From Saccharum officinarum (Eukaryota; Streptophyta; Magnoliopsida; Poales; Poaceae), in NCBI GenBank assembly GCA_020631735.1, contig CM036168.1, positions 102,320,036 through 102,384,035 of the forward strand: DNA of 64,000 bases, in the 5' to 3' direction. The notes below the pieces were generated by a model. It saw only the letters and a program-made list of their open reading frames with translations. It had not been told where the DNA came from and searched no databases. The position numbers and the translations under genes are program-made. Numbering within the stretch: the stretch's first letter is position 1; the number at the start of each line of letters is the position of its first letter. This document shows, in pieces, positions 35,894 to 48,297 of the stretch.

Positions 35894-36649
35894 GGAGAGC
35901 AGTTCTAACATGCTCCGACTACAACCATGACCTCTTGCCCCGACCACCTGCCACGTCGCAATAATAATCGCCGCAAGGAAAGACGCCACGACAACTGTGA
36001 CGCCGTCGTCATGACGGATCGGAAAGCTCGAGGGCCGGACAATTTCATCACTACCGACCAGACAACGTCTCGACTAAAGCTAAGTACACTTCCCATATTT
36101 ATATTTAATACAATTTTCGCTACGACGTTTCTCCACAACGTCCTCGTCATGTTTTCGCTACGATGTTTATCCAAAACATCCTCATCATGATTATTCTTCA
36201 AATAAAGTTTGTCCATGTATACCAAGATGACATACATCTATGCTTAACGCAAATCCCTGACCAGTCATGTTGAAGCTCGATGTCTCTAGAGACGGTCCTG
36301 TCTCTGGCTTCTCTCTAAACGTGCACGAGCGTCTGCCCTCTGTGTTACGGGTGGTCGGCAGCGGCTCCTTAGCAACGCCATCCACACGCTCATGGGCTCC
36401 GCGCTCAGCGTAACGTGGGCAAGCTAGGGCTGAAAACTCAGCTACATACTAACTGGTCAGGCGGTTTATGATAAGAGTAAACACAAACCTCATATCAACA
36501 CTGATATTTACAAAGCACTGGTTGCTTTATCACATCATGCTCATTTGCAACTGACTGCTGAGCGTCATATACTATTTCATCATTACTGATTCTCTCTGGA
36601 GTTCATATATTCCTACATCACGTACTACCGCTCTATATATTTATATTGC

Positions 36650-37115
36650 AGGATCTTCACCGAGCTCTCATCGCTCCAGGTCTGGCTTGTCACCGAGCTC
36701 TCGCTGCTCGACCACGTCTCCGGCCACGCTTGGGACTCCTCGCCAAGCTCTCATCGCTCCTCGTCAGGCTCGTCGCCGAGCTCTCATCGCTCCTCGTCAG
36801 GCTCGTCGCCGAGCTCTCGCTGCTCGACCACGTCTCTGGCCATGCCGGGGACTCCTCACCGAGCTCTCGCCGCTTGTCGCCGAGCTCTCGCCGAGCTCTC
36901 GCTGCTCGTCGCTGAGCTCTCGCCAAGCTCTCGCCGCTCGTCGTTGAGCTCTCGCCGAGCTCTCGCTGCTCATTGCCGAGCTCTCGTGGCTCATCGCCGA
37001 GCTCTCGCCGCTCCTCGCGGAGCTCTCGCTGCTCGTCGCTCGTCGCCGAGCTCTCGCCGCTCCTCGCTGAGCTCTCGCTGCTCGTCGCTCGTCGCCGAGC
37101 TCTCGCCGCTCGAAC
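36650..37115 (+). repeat. Degenerate GAGCTC-rich tandem repeat
   Basis: Variable units built from GCTCGTCGCCGAGCTCTCGC-like words, repeated across about 465 bp. Both strands are open for more than 150 codons as a by-product of composition, so I do not call a protein. Confidence 0.75.
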
Positions 37116-37944
37116 CGTGCCTCCAGCCGTGCTCGGGGACTGGTCTGGCAAACACATCTTGTCTCAGACCACCGAGCATGTTATACTCCTCGACCACCCG
37201 ACCAGTGCATCTCCTTGACCACCTGACCAGCGCTCGGGGACTTCTTCCTCGACCACCCGACCAACGCTCGGGGACTGCGCCTTCGGCCACCCGACCAGTG
37301 CTCAACGATTTGTCGACCGCGTCTCACGCTGTGCTTGGGGACTGCTTCGACCACTCTCCGACCACAGCTTGAGGCCCACAGCTCGAGGCCTGATTTCCTC
37401 GGCTACATGTGAAATTTGACTCACATACAGTTGAGAGGTCATTATTTTCTTAGACCTTGCTACAAGGATTATACTTCGCCTTCCAGCAAGCTCAGGGACT
37501 ACATCGGTACGATGCACCTGCCAGTGCATCTTAGTATCGAGTTTTTAAAGACTTTGGGCTCTATTCTTTTAGACCCTAGCACCACGTGTCTACGTCACCT
37601 ACTACCAGGCTCGAGGACTAAGTGGACACACTTCACCTTGCGGTGAATGTGCTTGTTTTTCGACCCCTACGCCTCTGATGATCAAAGATGCTACGCTTCA
37701 AGACACACTTACGTTTCTTCACAGAAACCCAAGTGGGCACACTTCCCAGGAAGGAGAAATCTTTTTCTTTTCTCAAGAGCACCGTACATTATTCGGACAA
37801 CCTACTTCTCCGGCAACAACGCTTGTAACAATTGCTCGGATGCCGCTTTGACTGGTCGAAGACGTCAAGAACTCAAGCCTCACTGTTCGAAGAAGGTCAA
37901 GATGGCGTTTGTCGCATCAGAATACATGGTGCTCGGGGACTAGC

Positions 37945-38341
37945 TGTGGGGGTATAAACCCCCGGTACCACAAGATGGTACATGGGCCACACCGTCTGAG
38001 GTGGTCCGGCCCGTAAAATCAAGGCGTACATCGCAAGATTATAGGTTGTACTAGATATTGTAATAGTATCAGATGGAATGCTTTACTTGTAACCCTCCTC
38101 CTCCAGAGTATATAAGGAGAGGAAGGGGACCTCTAGAGGACAGGTCATACACCACATAACTCAATACAATATAACAAAGCACAGGATATAGGGTTTTACG
38201 TCATGCTGAAGGCCTGAACCTGTATAAATCTTGTGTCTTGTGTCCTGTTACCATCCGGTTCGTGTCTTGCGCACCTGCCTACCGACAAATCACTATCACG
38301 GGCATACCCCTCGATGGACCGCCGACCACGTTTCGTCGACA
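37945..38341 (+). repeat. Short LTR (397 bp) of the Tat-like remnant
   Basis: Starts TGTGGGGGTATAAACCCCC and ends TTTCGTCGACA (TG...CA ends), with TATATAAGG at about 38109-38117 as a probable TATA box. It is preceded by GCTCGGGGACTAGC, a likely polypurine tract. The partner LTR is not in the window. Confidence 0.7.
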
Positions 38342-41099
38342 GATATGAAACTCAATTCTAATATCATCTGCTGATCCAAAGAAAAAAGAACTTAAATATC
38401 TCTTAAATCAATGGTTAAGAGGGTGTACGCCGTAAGGTGACAATAATGTGACATGGTTGGTCAAGCATCACGGAACAGCAAAACTGAGGGCATTATCCTG
38501 AAACTTCATCGAAAGGTTGCACCACTTGTAAGAGTGATCTTTTCCATCTTTTATTCGCTGCACCGTACCTCGCAAAATGGTCCTGCAATCTGCAGTTACA
38601 TTTGCACGGCGAACAAGATGTGCTGTTATGGTTTCCGGCTCTAAGCGATGCGAGTTTGGAAACTTTCGGGAAAGAAGCAAGTTTTGTCTTGTTGAGTACA
38701 AGAAAATTCTCCTGCCGAACGATAATGCTGAATTATCTTGCCCGGCTCAAACCAAACGCGCCCTAACTACGTGAAATTCCTCGTGCATTTCACCATGCAA
38801 TGGCTAAACCTTACCTGCAGTCATTCTAGGCGTGCCAATCGGCAGCTTGCAAGCGGCATGGCATTTGGTGGAAACTGGAAAGCTCCAAGCGACCCGACGG
38901 GCCAGTGGCCGGATGTGGGCACGGGGTACCTGCTTCCTGTGGAGGTGCCGACAACGGATGCTCAGGAAAATTGATTGTACTGAACGACGGAGATTGGACC
39001 GGCGACTGCAGGCACGGGGTGGGGATCACCGTCGCGGCACGGCACGGCACGTATCCTGCACGTGTCCATCTCTCGCGGCCTGTACGTTCTGGCCCCGATC
39101 TCCTTTCCTACGTCCACCCGGCACGCATTCATGTCTTTCCCACAGCCGACATGCATGATACCCGCGGGGGCTGCAGCTGAAACCATGAGCCTTGCTTGCT
39201 TTCTGTGCTTAAAGTTAAACCGTGAAAGTACCACTATTTGCAAATTGCAAAATACTACAGGTATGTGAATGACCGGTGTACTATATTGAACTGCAGCTGG
39301 GTAGAGAGTGTGGACAAGGCTGGCATTGATCTGTAGACAAAGTCGTGGCGATGTTACATTAAAACATCTGTCATGCAGGGATGCCCCAGCTCGTTTCTTC
39401 TTGCAGCTCTTCGTTAAGCTCCTTTTTGAATACGGATTTTTTTTTCTATTTTTGGTTTTTTTTCCGTGATCGAACTTGATCCTAAAATTGGCGTAAATCG
39501 GTCATGCAGAGTGTGTACCACACTCTAAGCGTTCATCCGGTGTGCACCGGTGCTTGTGCCCGAAGCAGTGGCGCGCAACTCGGCAAGTCCAGGGCAAAAG
39601 AAAGGAGATAACGCGCGGCAGACTGCGGGCAGCGGCCTTGCCTGCGCCTGCTCCCACCTGGCTGCATGGGCAGCACCCATCGCCCTCCCTGTGACTCCCT
39701 CCCCCTTCCCAGGAAGGAAAGAAAAGGACAGCGATTGCTGCTGGTGGTGGAAAGGCAACGTGCCGACGAGCCCGACACGTCCGAACGACAGAGGGGGCGA
39801 GCAGCGGCGGGAGGAAGACCTCACTATCTTCCTTATGTTCCCTTGTTCATGCAGTCACTAGCAGAGCAATAAAGGTGCATATGTTGTATTTTGTTGTAAT
39901 TACGTCATGCCTTTGCTCAGGTAGGTAGTTGTTTTGATTCTATATATAGTCCATTTTGGGCTTCGTAACTAAAGAAATATTGTGTTGAATATAATTAATT
40001 GTGTTGCTTTGTGCAGATAGAGTCTGAGTGCTTTTGAACAATTTTCCTGCATTGGCTAGGAGAAAGAAGAGGGGTTCCATGGTGCATTGCCTACCAATTC
40101 GAAGGATGCACTAATTATATTCATTTTTGCCTAGCAAGCAGGAGTGTCATATAGGAGGAGCACACTATGTCGTTTCGTTATACAAGCCGTAGAGATCAGG
40201 ACCTTTAGTTTGCAATCTATGTACCGCTTGTGTTAGGACATCAGTTGAGAAAGATATTATGGTAAGCGTCCATTGTTATTGTAAGAACATGGTTTATGGA
40301 TGCAATGATTATATCTGTATGCTTTGTGTTCAGTAAGCTATTAAGGGCCATTTATTGTTTTGTTATCACCACCGTCGTTGGTGGTGCAAACGTCCAACAC
40401 CGTCGCTATACGTGTTATGCAGCAGGGACCAAAGTGTATCACCGCCGAATTGTTTAGTAACCGGACACCGACTAAACGATCATCAAAGGAGGATCATGGT
40501 GCAAGGCGACGGTGGCCATGACTTTGCACTGGCGGATCATACGCTGAAGCGACGGTGGTATTAACCTCTACACAGGCGTCTCGGTCGTCAAACCGATAGT
40601 GAACCCGCACCGCTGATAGTCGGGTCGAAGTACAAGGCGACGATGTTGGTGACCACTTCACAGGCAGTTGATGTGCCCACACGACGGTTTTAATAGCCTT
40701 GACACAGTCGGATCATTTACCAATACGGCGGTGTCAGTGTACATCCACAGTCGGGTCGTGCTCCAATGCAACTGAAGTAAGGACCTAATCACGGACGGAT
40801 TATAAGCCAATCAGCATTGTTAGTGTACACCGCAGTCAGTCCCAGATGGCAATGGTGAAGGCTATGGACATCACTGTCGATAGCTTACCGACGAGGCCGA
40901 AATTGGACTCCGATGTGGGTTACGACGCGGTTGTGAAAGGTGTTGATAGCGGTTGTGAAAGGTGTTGATAGTAGTAGTGTCGGTTTACTCACAGGGATTG
41001 TCTCATCCTAACAACGATAGGATCAGGTATGTCTTTTGTAATACCCTTTTTATATTATGTAATTTATTATTTTCCCCCACACGAATGGCAGTTTTGGCC
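38342..41099. other. Low-copy DNA with no recognised gene
   Basis: I see no domain-bearing frame on either strand. There are GC-rich patches at about 38960-39180 and 39540-39830, and a 22-bp tandem duplication (GGTTGTGAAAGGTGTTGATA plus two bases) at 40929-40972. It could be intergenic host DNA or very old repeats. Confidence 0.5.
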
Positions 41100-41124
41100 T
41101 CCTTTTCTCACATGGATAACTATG

Positions 41125-41905
41125 CTGGCAGGAAAGTCCCTTTGTTACAAAGATCGTATCACCCTTGATAAGTCTAATGCATGATCAGTGCCTGAAACTT
41201 TGCAAATCATGGGATATCTGCATGCTTCCTTGGATTAGGGCAACCTGAGTTGAGGGTAAAGTGATGGCTGGCATGTATGATATTGTTTAGGTTTGCCCTG
41301 AGAGAATAGTCTGCTATTCTAAAGTTTATTGACATATTGCCATGACTATCTTTGGTGGTAACATCTTTTTTTGCAGATTAATGGAACCATTGAAGAAACT
41401 TGCAGAAAAGCTAGGGATTGCACTTTTTGCCATTGATGAGGTCCATTGTGTTTCTAAATGGGGCCACGATTTTTGACGTGACTGTAGGTGTGCTCTTGTA
41501 TTTGATATCCTCCGTTAAAGGGGGAAGTTATTGTTTACCATTGTTTTTTTGTCACCAGCATTTTAATTTTCACATATAATGGAGTGAGATTTATTTCATT
41601 TTGCGCTCAAGAACAAACATGTGCTTGCTATTTTCACACATCATCTTACAGCGCTTTAGTATTTATTAATAATTAGTCTATGCTTTATATCCCTACGACA
41701 GGACATTATCTATGTTGAGACTTGAGAGAAAATTTCAGTTCCAGCAAATTGAAGTTCTTGGAGCATGATATTTCTTTGATGGCATTGACAGCTACTGCAA
41801 CTATTCCCGTATGAGAAGACAATGTCAAATCCTTGAAAATGTCAAAAGATACAACGACTGTGTTAACTTCTTTTTTCCGGCCAAATCTCCGGTTCAGTGT
41901 GAGTT
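41125..41905 (+). pseudogene. RecQ-type DNA helicase (SIM subfamily) gene fragment
   Basis: Three exon-like blocks. About 41140-41304 holds PLISLMHDQCLKL and, after a stop, VEGKVMAGMYDIV (helicase motif Ia region). 41377-41487, after TTTGCAG, holds LAEKLGIALFAIDEVHCVSK then WGHDF (motif II, DEVH box) and ends AG|GTGTGC. 41702 to about 41903, after ACGACAG, covers the stretch around MALTATATIP (motif III) and VLTSFFRPNLRFSV. The wording matches plant RecQ-SIM helicases. Stops and frameshifts are present, introns are retained, and motifs IV-VI and the N-terminus are missing, so it is an unprocessed gene fragment. Confidence 0.75.
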
Positions 41906-42714
41906 ACTGCAACTACCCCTTTTACCCCACGTTTGTGGATGCGTCTCTGTGTTTTGGTTGGGAATGTGATGTGTGGTTTGCAGGCCAATCATTGGCTTCA
42001 CTATCATATATCGTTTATATGGCCCTATGGTCTATTTGATGATAAATGGTCTGAACATGTAAACTGTAGGAGTTGATTACTCCATTTTCATGTATGAGGT
42101 GATATCAAGCCCTGGTCTAGAGCTTGTGGACAATTATGAGTCCAGTGAATCTGGTCGTGATGTTTATCCTGATGGGCTGTTTATATCCTGATTCAGTTTA
42201 ATGAAAGATACAAGAGCTTAAATATACCTTTTATGAATACTGAAAATAGAGTTCCTGATGATACCAAACGTATTCGGAAACTATATATTAATATTATGGA
42301 ACACCTATTAGCCATTTATGCTGCAAACATTAATTCATTATGGTTGATTCTTAAATTAATTTGGAATGAAACATTCCTTACTATATGATCATGTATATGT
42401 AAATTCCAGCACTGATAGGCATATTGCTTTGAAGGGTGTGCCCGTTCTTGGCTATCTATTTTGGACACGTCAGATAAGGGTGGTGATTTGGGGTTGGCTT
42501 GGATTAGGCAGGGAACAACACCGGGAAACAATAATTACTTAGGTTTTTTTAGCACTTTTTGTTGATTCAAGAATAAAACTTATGTATTCTGATGGCTGAC
42601 ATACCAAAGAGAATTATAAAAGCAAGAATGATAGGATATTTTGTGCAGTATCTTAAAGTTGAATAAAAAACATTTAAATCTGATTAATTTCACTCCTTTT
42701 ATTGTAGCAATTAG

Positions 42715-42819
42715 CACGAGCACGGATCAACAAATTTTAGCATTTTTGCTAGTCGTTACCTAAAAGCTTATGATCACTTACCTGATATGGTACTTTTGAA
42801 ACCTCTGACCCAATTGAAG
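42715..42819 (+). other. Exon-like open frame of unknown origin
   Basis: Thirty-five codons open between an acceptor-like TTAG and a donor AAG|GTACTC, including SRYLKAYDHLPDMVLLKPL. I do not recognise the family. It could be a captured exon or chance. Confidence 0.3.
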
Positions 42820-43167
42820 GTACTCTCTTCTCCTAATAAAGCGATTTGACAGCCTAGTAGTGTTTATAATTCACTGATGCTTCCACCAGTTCTTTCTGGA
42901 TTTTGTTGAGCTGGTGGTTTTTGTTTTTAACCTTTAGTTGTTCTTTCCATTTGATTCCATATGTCTATGCTCCGCCCATTTTCAGATGGCGAGTATATTT
43001 GCTTCGCACTAACAAGTCCTGCTATCATTAGACCTTCTTCAGCTCTTATGAATTCTGATGCAATCATCTTCCTTGGACTTGGACCCTGGGTAGGTTCGTT
43101 ATTAAAAAAAGAAAAAAAAATCCTCGGTAGGCTCTGCTAGATGCATGGATTACATACAACATGGTAA

Positions 43168-43236
43168 AGATGGGCCTGATCCGTTATTCAAGAAGGATGG
43201 GCCTGATCCGTGATTTAAGATGGACGGGCCTGATCC
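43168..43236 (+). repeat. Three short direct repeats
   Basis: GATGGGCCTGATCCGTTATT and two variants (GATGGGCCTGATCCGTGATT, GACGGGCCTGATCCTGTTGA) in tandem, unit about 27 bp. Confidence 0.7.
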
Positions 43237-45160
43237 TGTTGATCTACCTAGTTCATAGACAGGCCTTGTCTCCGTGAAGTTTAACCGGATTAACCATGAG
43301 TGCGACGAGCGAGACTCCGAGAGAAGGTTTAATGGGCCAGTGAGAAAACAAAAAGACTTGTCATGACAATTTTCTATTTTCCTCACCTCGCAGTGATAAT
43401 GGTAGACCCAGCCCAACAACATAAGAAGCCCAGGTTTGCATTTAACAGCAGTTAATGACGTCTGCGATCATGACATCGTGTCATGGTAACCAGGTTTACT
43501 TCACTGTTTGAGTATACCAAGCTATATCCCAAAAACCAAAAAGAATACGTTCAAAAAGAACCTCTAGAAAATCTCTTATATATCTTCAAAGAGAGTAACC
43601 AAGTCTTATTTTCAATGTGGTTGGTGGTTGATCTTATTTGAGGGCAGTTGGTCATTCATTTGACCCAAGACTTGTGACATTTACCACTGACCACTACAGA
43701 GCCCGCGATAGAGTTCAGTCCCCCCGGTCACATGCTTTTACCAAAGCTACCATTGACCTGCGTTCTGGTGGCGGTACTAAATTGTTTTACCTAAATTCCT
43801 AGAAGTTACGTACATGCACAAATACGTAGTAGTACAATTTTGTTCCAACTCAGTGGAAAACTCAATTGGCAGAACTCGATCGACTATATATTGGCCGGAG
43901 CTAGCCATCTTTGAGAAATCAGTTCGCAAAGTTGCTCGCCAGCGTGACTACTAGGGTCTGATGCAACTTCTCCAGAAAGTCTCTGATTGCCAGTTTCTGC
44001 AGTCTACAGGATACAACGTATGGCCATGGAATTCGAACCAACGCCAACGTCCAGTCATAGTGTCATTTTAATCGCAGACTTTGACTGATCGCAAAAGATA
44101 GGCCTCTGAAGGACACAGGTACAACCGCCGAAATCGACTTCTCTGTGCTTTCGTCAACGTAGTATTCATAGCAAGTACGTGTAGCATAAGTCCACCTAGA
44201 CATTGAGCGTGTGTTCAACCCTGATGTTACAGTTATAACACTACTTTGGAAAGAAAAACCTTGATGTCACAGTTGGTCTAAATTGATTTCTTTAAAATTT
44301 GCTACGGATACGCGGCGGTAATAGAGCAAGGATTAACATTTACAGAAGCAGGTACCAGGTCTTCTAGAGCACACTCTGCATGATGGCTGCATCGAATTAA
44401 ATCGAGGTAGATGGATAGCTGATTAGCTGCCAAAACAGAGGTCAAAGCGGAAAAGCTTAATTCAACCTTTGTAGAGATCTTGTTGGCTATAACAATGGCT
44501 AGTCTTTATGTCTTTGAGCACAGACAGACTATAATAAAAGAACAGTCCCGTTCAGCAATCTTTGATGACGTGACTGTTGCTTATAATGAAGTATTACTTT
44601 GCTCAAGGTTTCCTTGCAGCTGCCGCAGGCATGCTATGAAATCACATAACATCCATATCCCTTATTATTAACTATGCTTGTGTCGATGATACTAGAACTT
44701 GTTTTTGTACAATTGTATTTTATAAGAACTTTTGCTGGCATGATCGGTGTAGCATTAGTGGCTGGTATAACCAGGCGTAAAAAAAAGATAGTACAGGTTG
44801 ATCTATGCTTGTGTAAAATGTAGATGTACTTGTAGGAAGTAGTCAAAGCTCCACATTGCTACTTGCGCTATAGATTATGACTTGACTGATGCTAGGGCTC
44901 AGTTATTAGTTTACCACTCTTTATGTTTCGACTTGTGAACACACCCACATTTTGTTTAACTATTCGGTCATGTCTTTTCAATGGAAAATGCTTCATGTAC
45001 GACCATAATTCCATAACTCTAAACCATCTGTTGTATTTATGACATTTTAGTGAATCAAGGTATATGCATGTGATCATGTGTACGTGACCTAAAAAAATGG
45101 TAGGAATGAATTAGGTCACTTTTTTCGATAAAGAATTATGTCATTAAAAACTTAAAACTA

Positions 45161-45409
45161 CTCTCTCCGTCCCAAAATAAGTGTTGCTATGATATTTATG
45201 CCGGACAAACTTTCTTAAGTTTGATTAGATTTTAGAAAAATATTAGCAACAACATCTGCATCTCTAAATCAATTTATTATGAAAGTAGATTTAACGATCT
45301 ATTTGATGATACTAATTATGTACTATAAATATTTTGTATATATTTGGTCAAAGTCAAAACTGTTTGACTTCTCGAAAAGCGAAAATGATATTTATTTTGG
45401 GAAGGGGAG
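45161..45409. mobile_element. Stowaway MITE (249 bp)
   Basis: Terminal inverted repeats CTCTCTCCGTCCCAAAATAA and TTATTTTGGGAAGGGGAG, flanked by TA target duplications (45159-45160, 45410-45411). AT-rich, no coding capacity. Typical grass Tc1/mariner-derived MITE. Confidence 0.9.
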
Positions 45410-45411
45410 TA

Positions 45412-48297
45412 GACCTCTATTAGCTTTCACTACTTTAAATTAAAATAAAAATATGGGAACATCTCTACCTACCCACAAATAACCCATTATCAACCTAGAG
45501 CCAACCCTAAGTGTCTAACCTATGATCCACAGTGACCGGATCTGAGCCGGTGGCCAGAGAGAAGGCCACGGTGGGTTGCATTGCACGTCATTGGCGGTGG
45601 ATGACGGTGACGCCTGCGGGTGCCACTCCCTCGCTGGAGGCATAGTTTTTCTCCATTAGCCCACTGCATCTCCTCCGCTGACGGCCATGACGGGCTATTG
45701 GCGCCAGATGACGGTGACGCCTACGGGCGCCATTCCCTCGTAGGAGGCACCGTCATGTTCCATGCGGATCGGCATGGCCGGCGGCCAGATATCAGCGCTG
45801 AAGGCCTCGGTGGGTTGCATGCCATTGGCGATGGACGTCTTCTCCATCAGGCCACTACATCTCCTCCGCTAAGAAGGTCGTGGTAGGCTATCGGCGTCAG
45901 GAGGAGGTGATGCCTACGGGCGCTATTCCCTTGCTGGAGGCGTCGTCATGTTCCCTGTCATTCTGCACCTTCTCCATCAGCACGTTGTGTTCTGCACTCC
46001 GCTAACAGGACTCGGTGTGGTGGCTTCTCCCACATCCCTACCCGCTAGACGAGCATGAGGTGGAGAGATGCTTCTATGCAAGATCAAGACTGGTTAGAAG
46101 CAAGGACAATGAAGAAGTTTTGAAGCTTAGTCTTCGTAGCTTTTTAGTCCTTAAGCTCTCTTTCTTGTTGTTTTTGCTCCTCTATTTTGAGCCTTTGAGC
46201 CTAAGAGCTCATATAACTTTTGGCTGTGTATATCCCAAATGGATAGAGAGAGAGAGAGGGGCTGGATTTTATATCCTTTATCTTAAAAATAAAGTAACAA
46301 AATACACAAAGTCATGTATTGTCGAGGTATTAGTGATGGAAACATTTACCCAATATTGGAGCTTTACGAGAAGAATTTCACACCCGGTAACCAAGCCATT
46401 CCCTGGTTAAAGTCTCTGGCTTGCCACAAGCAATATGCAAGCCGCAAGTCACTATCCACACTACGGGTCTTTGCCACCAAATAGGGGTCACCTATCCTCA
46501 TAGGCTCATACACGGTGCTGAAACTGCTCTACACCAAGTTGGAGGGTCGTTGGTGAGCAAAAAAAGGCCAAAGGCCTCATGGTCCCGTCAGTCCAAACCT
46601 AAACAGACCACTCATCAACTCCTGCCTTGCTTGTATCTAGACTAGCTACTAACCTGATAGAGTAATAGAGATTTATTTAAATTCGGCTAAAATCTAACAG
46701 ACAACTACTCAATTTATATACTTGCTGGATTGGGTCCGGTCCTCCCCGCCAACGAGCTCGCCGGCCGGTGGCCGGAGGCAAAAGCTACGAGGGGCCTGCT
46801 GGGACTACTGGGAGGCGGCGGCTGATGCTGTGGTTACATATAAACAATTTTCACCGGTTTTGCTTTAATTCTGTCGGTGTGAAAAGGCAAAACGCCTTCG
46901 GTCAGGTCAGCTGCTTCTTTCTTTGCATTGCATTGCATTGCCTCCCCCTTCAGACATTCTTTAGTTAAAGTCGTTCTTCTCTCCGTCTTTAATCATTCAT
47001 TCCGTGAGCGTGACTGAGATGGAGTTTATACGCGAACAAACCTGGAGAAGGATGGATTGTTTGCATTCGAAGTCGCTAGTGCCGATCGATATCCCTCCCC
47101 TGCAAGCAAAGTATTCTACTACTATACCTTGTTTTATGCAGAGCCGTTCTTCTCGCAACGGAATATGCACGCCTCTTAAGGGGTGTTTGAGACTGATTCG
47201 CTCTATTTTTTTTAGCTCTGCTTCACGTTTTCTAGACAAACGGTTTCAACTCCATATACTCTGTTTGAGAAAAATTAAATGTATGAGAGCATCTAAAGAG
47301 GTGCTCCACAAACTCTAATTTTTTAATGGAGCTACTTCACGATAGAGTCTGCGCAGCAGTCCCACTGCAGCCGGCAGCCGCCGCATCGTGCTATCCGTTT
47401 TTCCCGACGTCAACATGACGTGCGCTGAGCTGTGGTAACAATATACGTACAGCAGGTGTCCAACATGTATTGCTGTCATCATCCGTACGTGCATGCTAAT
47501 CATTCATGTGAACACCCCAAAGATTTGTGTAGCTGGCTTGTTGCAAATGGTCACTCGATCGACACTTGAGAAAATGTCGCTGCGACTTACGCGTATGCAC
47601 GATCAACGTCCAGGGCATGGGGCCTAGCATATGATTCTCTCATCCGAATGTTGCTTGCGGCCGCAATGCAGAATTGCAGATGGGATCGCCCAGAGCTAGC
47701 CCGCTCGTCGTTCCCACACGCACACGCACACGCGACACGCGAGTCCCCGGGCCCCGGCCGCGCGCGCCCGTGCCATGCATCTGTTCCGCTTGCTTGTTTT
47801 GCCATGTGAACCGGCCGGTGGCGGCGGGCGGGCGGCCCTGATGGCTGGACCATGGCCGTGGCCCGTGGGCGCGTGGATTGGTTGATTAATTACCTTGGCG
47901 AGCCCGACCGAGTGGGAAATGGCCGGTGGTGTGTGTGCCAGGACGACGACGACAATCCTTCGTGGTGGTTTATTCGCAGCTAGCTAGTTAGATGGCTAGA
48001 TGCATGTAGCACATGAGCACCCACGCAGCACGCACGGCATATACACGCCCGCCGGCGCACCACCAGGCAGGATTGCATCACCCGGTCAGGCGGTCACCTT
48101 CGGCGCTCGCCCATGGCCTCCTTTTTGACATTCCGCGTAACCTGCTGCGCCCGTGGGCCGTGGCTCCGCAGCCTGGTGATCTCTTCCTCCTCTTCTTCTT
48201 CCTCTTTCTCATCCATGCATAAAAGTTTAGCTACTAGAGGATGCTTGGCAGTCTGCTAAACACAATAACCATCTAATGCTGAAAACAATTTTTATTT
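45412..48297. other. Low-copy DNA with a local repeat, no gene called
   Basis: Holds the imperfect repeat at 45548-46010. The rest, including a GC-rich patch at 47690-48160, shows no recognisable product on either strand. The 131-codon frame at 46015-46410 has no domain I can name. Confidence 0.45.
45548..46010 (+). repeat. Imperfect GC-rich tandem repeat
   Basis: Phrases such as GACGGTGACGCCT(G/A)CGGG, CTGGAGGC and CATCTCCTCCGCT recur in the same order three times; the full unit appears to be about 150-240 bp with internal losses. Confidence 0.65.

Larger units (their letters stand above)
35894..38341 (+). mobile_element. 3' remnant of a Tat-like LTR retrotransposon
   Basis: There is no coding domain. 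The stretch contains a degenerate GAGCTC-rich tandem repeat, several copies of a GCTCGGGGACT motif, a polypurine-type junction (37931-37944) and a 397-bp LTR. A long non-coding 3' region with repeated PPT-like motifs suits the Tat lineage of Ty3/gypsy (established for that group; the assignment here is inference). Element C probably inserted at its left edge. Confidence 0.55.
41906..45158. other. Low-copy DNA with exon-like islands, no gene called
   Basis: Contains an open stretch near 42095-42180 that reads LELVDNYESSESGRD and may belong to the helicase fragment, an isolated 35-codon exon-like frame (42715-42819), another after TTTTCAG at 42986, and a short triple repeat (43168-43236). Otherwise AT-rich with no recognisable product. 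Confidence 0.45.

Noticed and set aside
36690..37372. Long frames on both strands (155 and 176 codons)
   Set aside because: They lie mostly in the GAGCTC tandem repeat; Ser/Arg/Ala low complexity with no domain.
40355..40682. Small frames on both strands near 40.4-40.7 kb
   Set aside because: No recognisable motif, no support from neighbouring exons or splice sites.
47130..47345. Possible hAT-type MITE (GGGTGTTTGAGA...)
   Set aside because: I could not find matching inverted ends and a target duplication.
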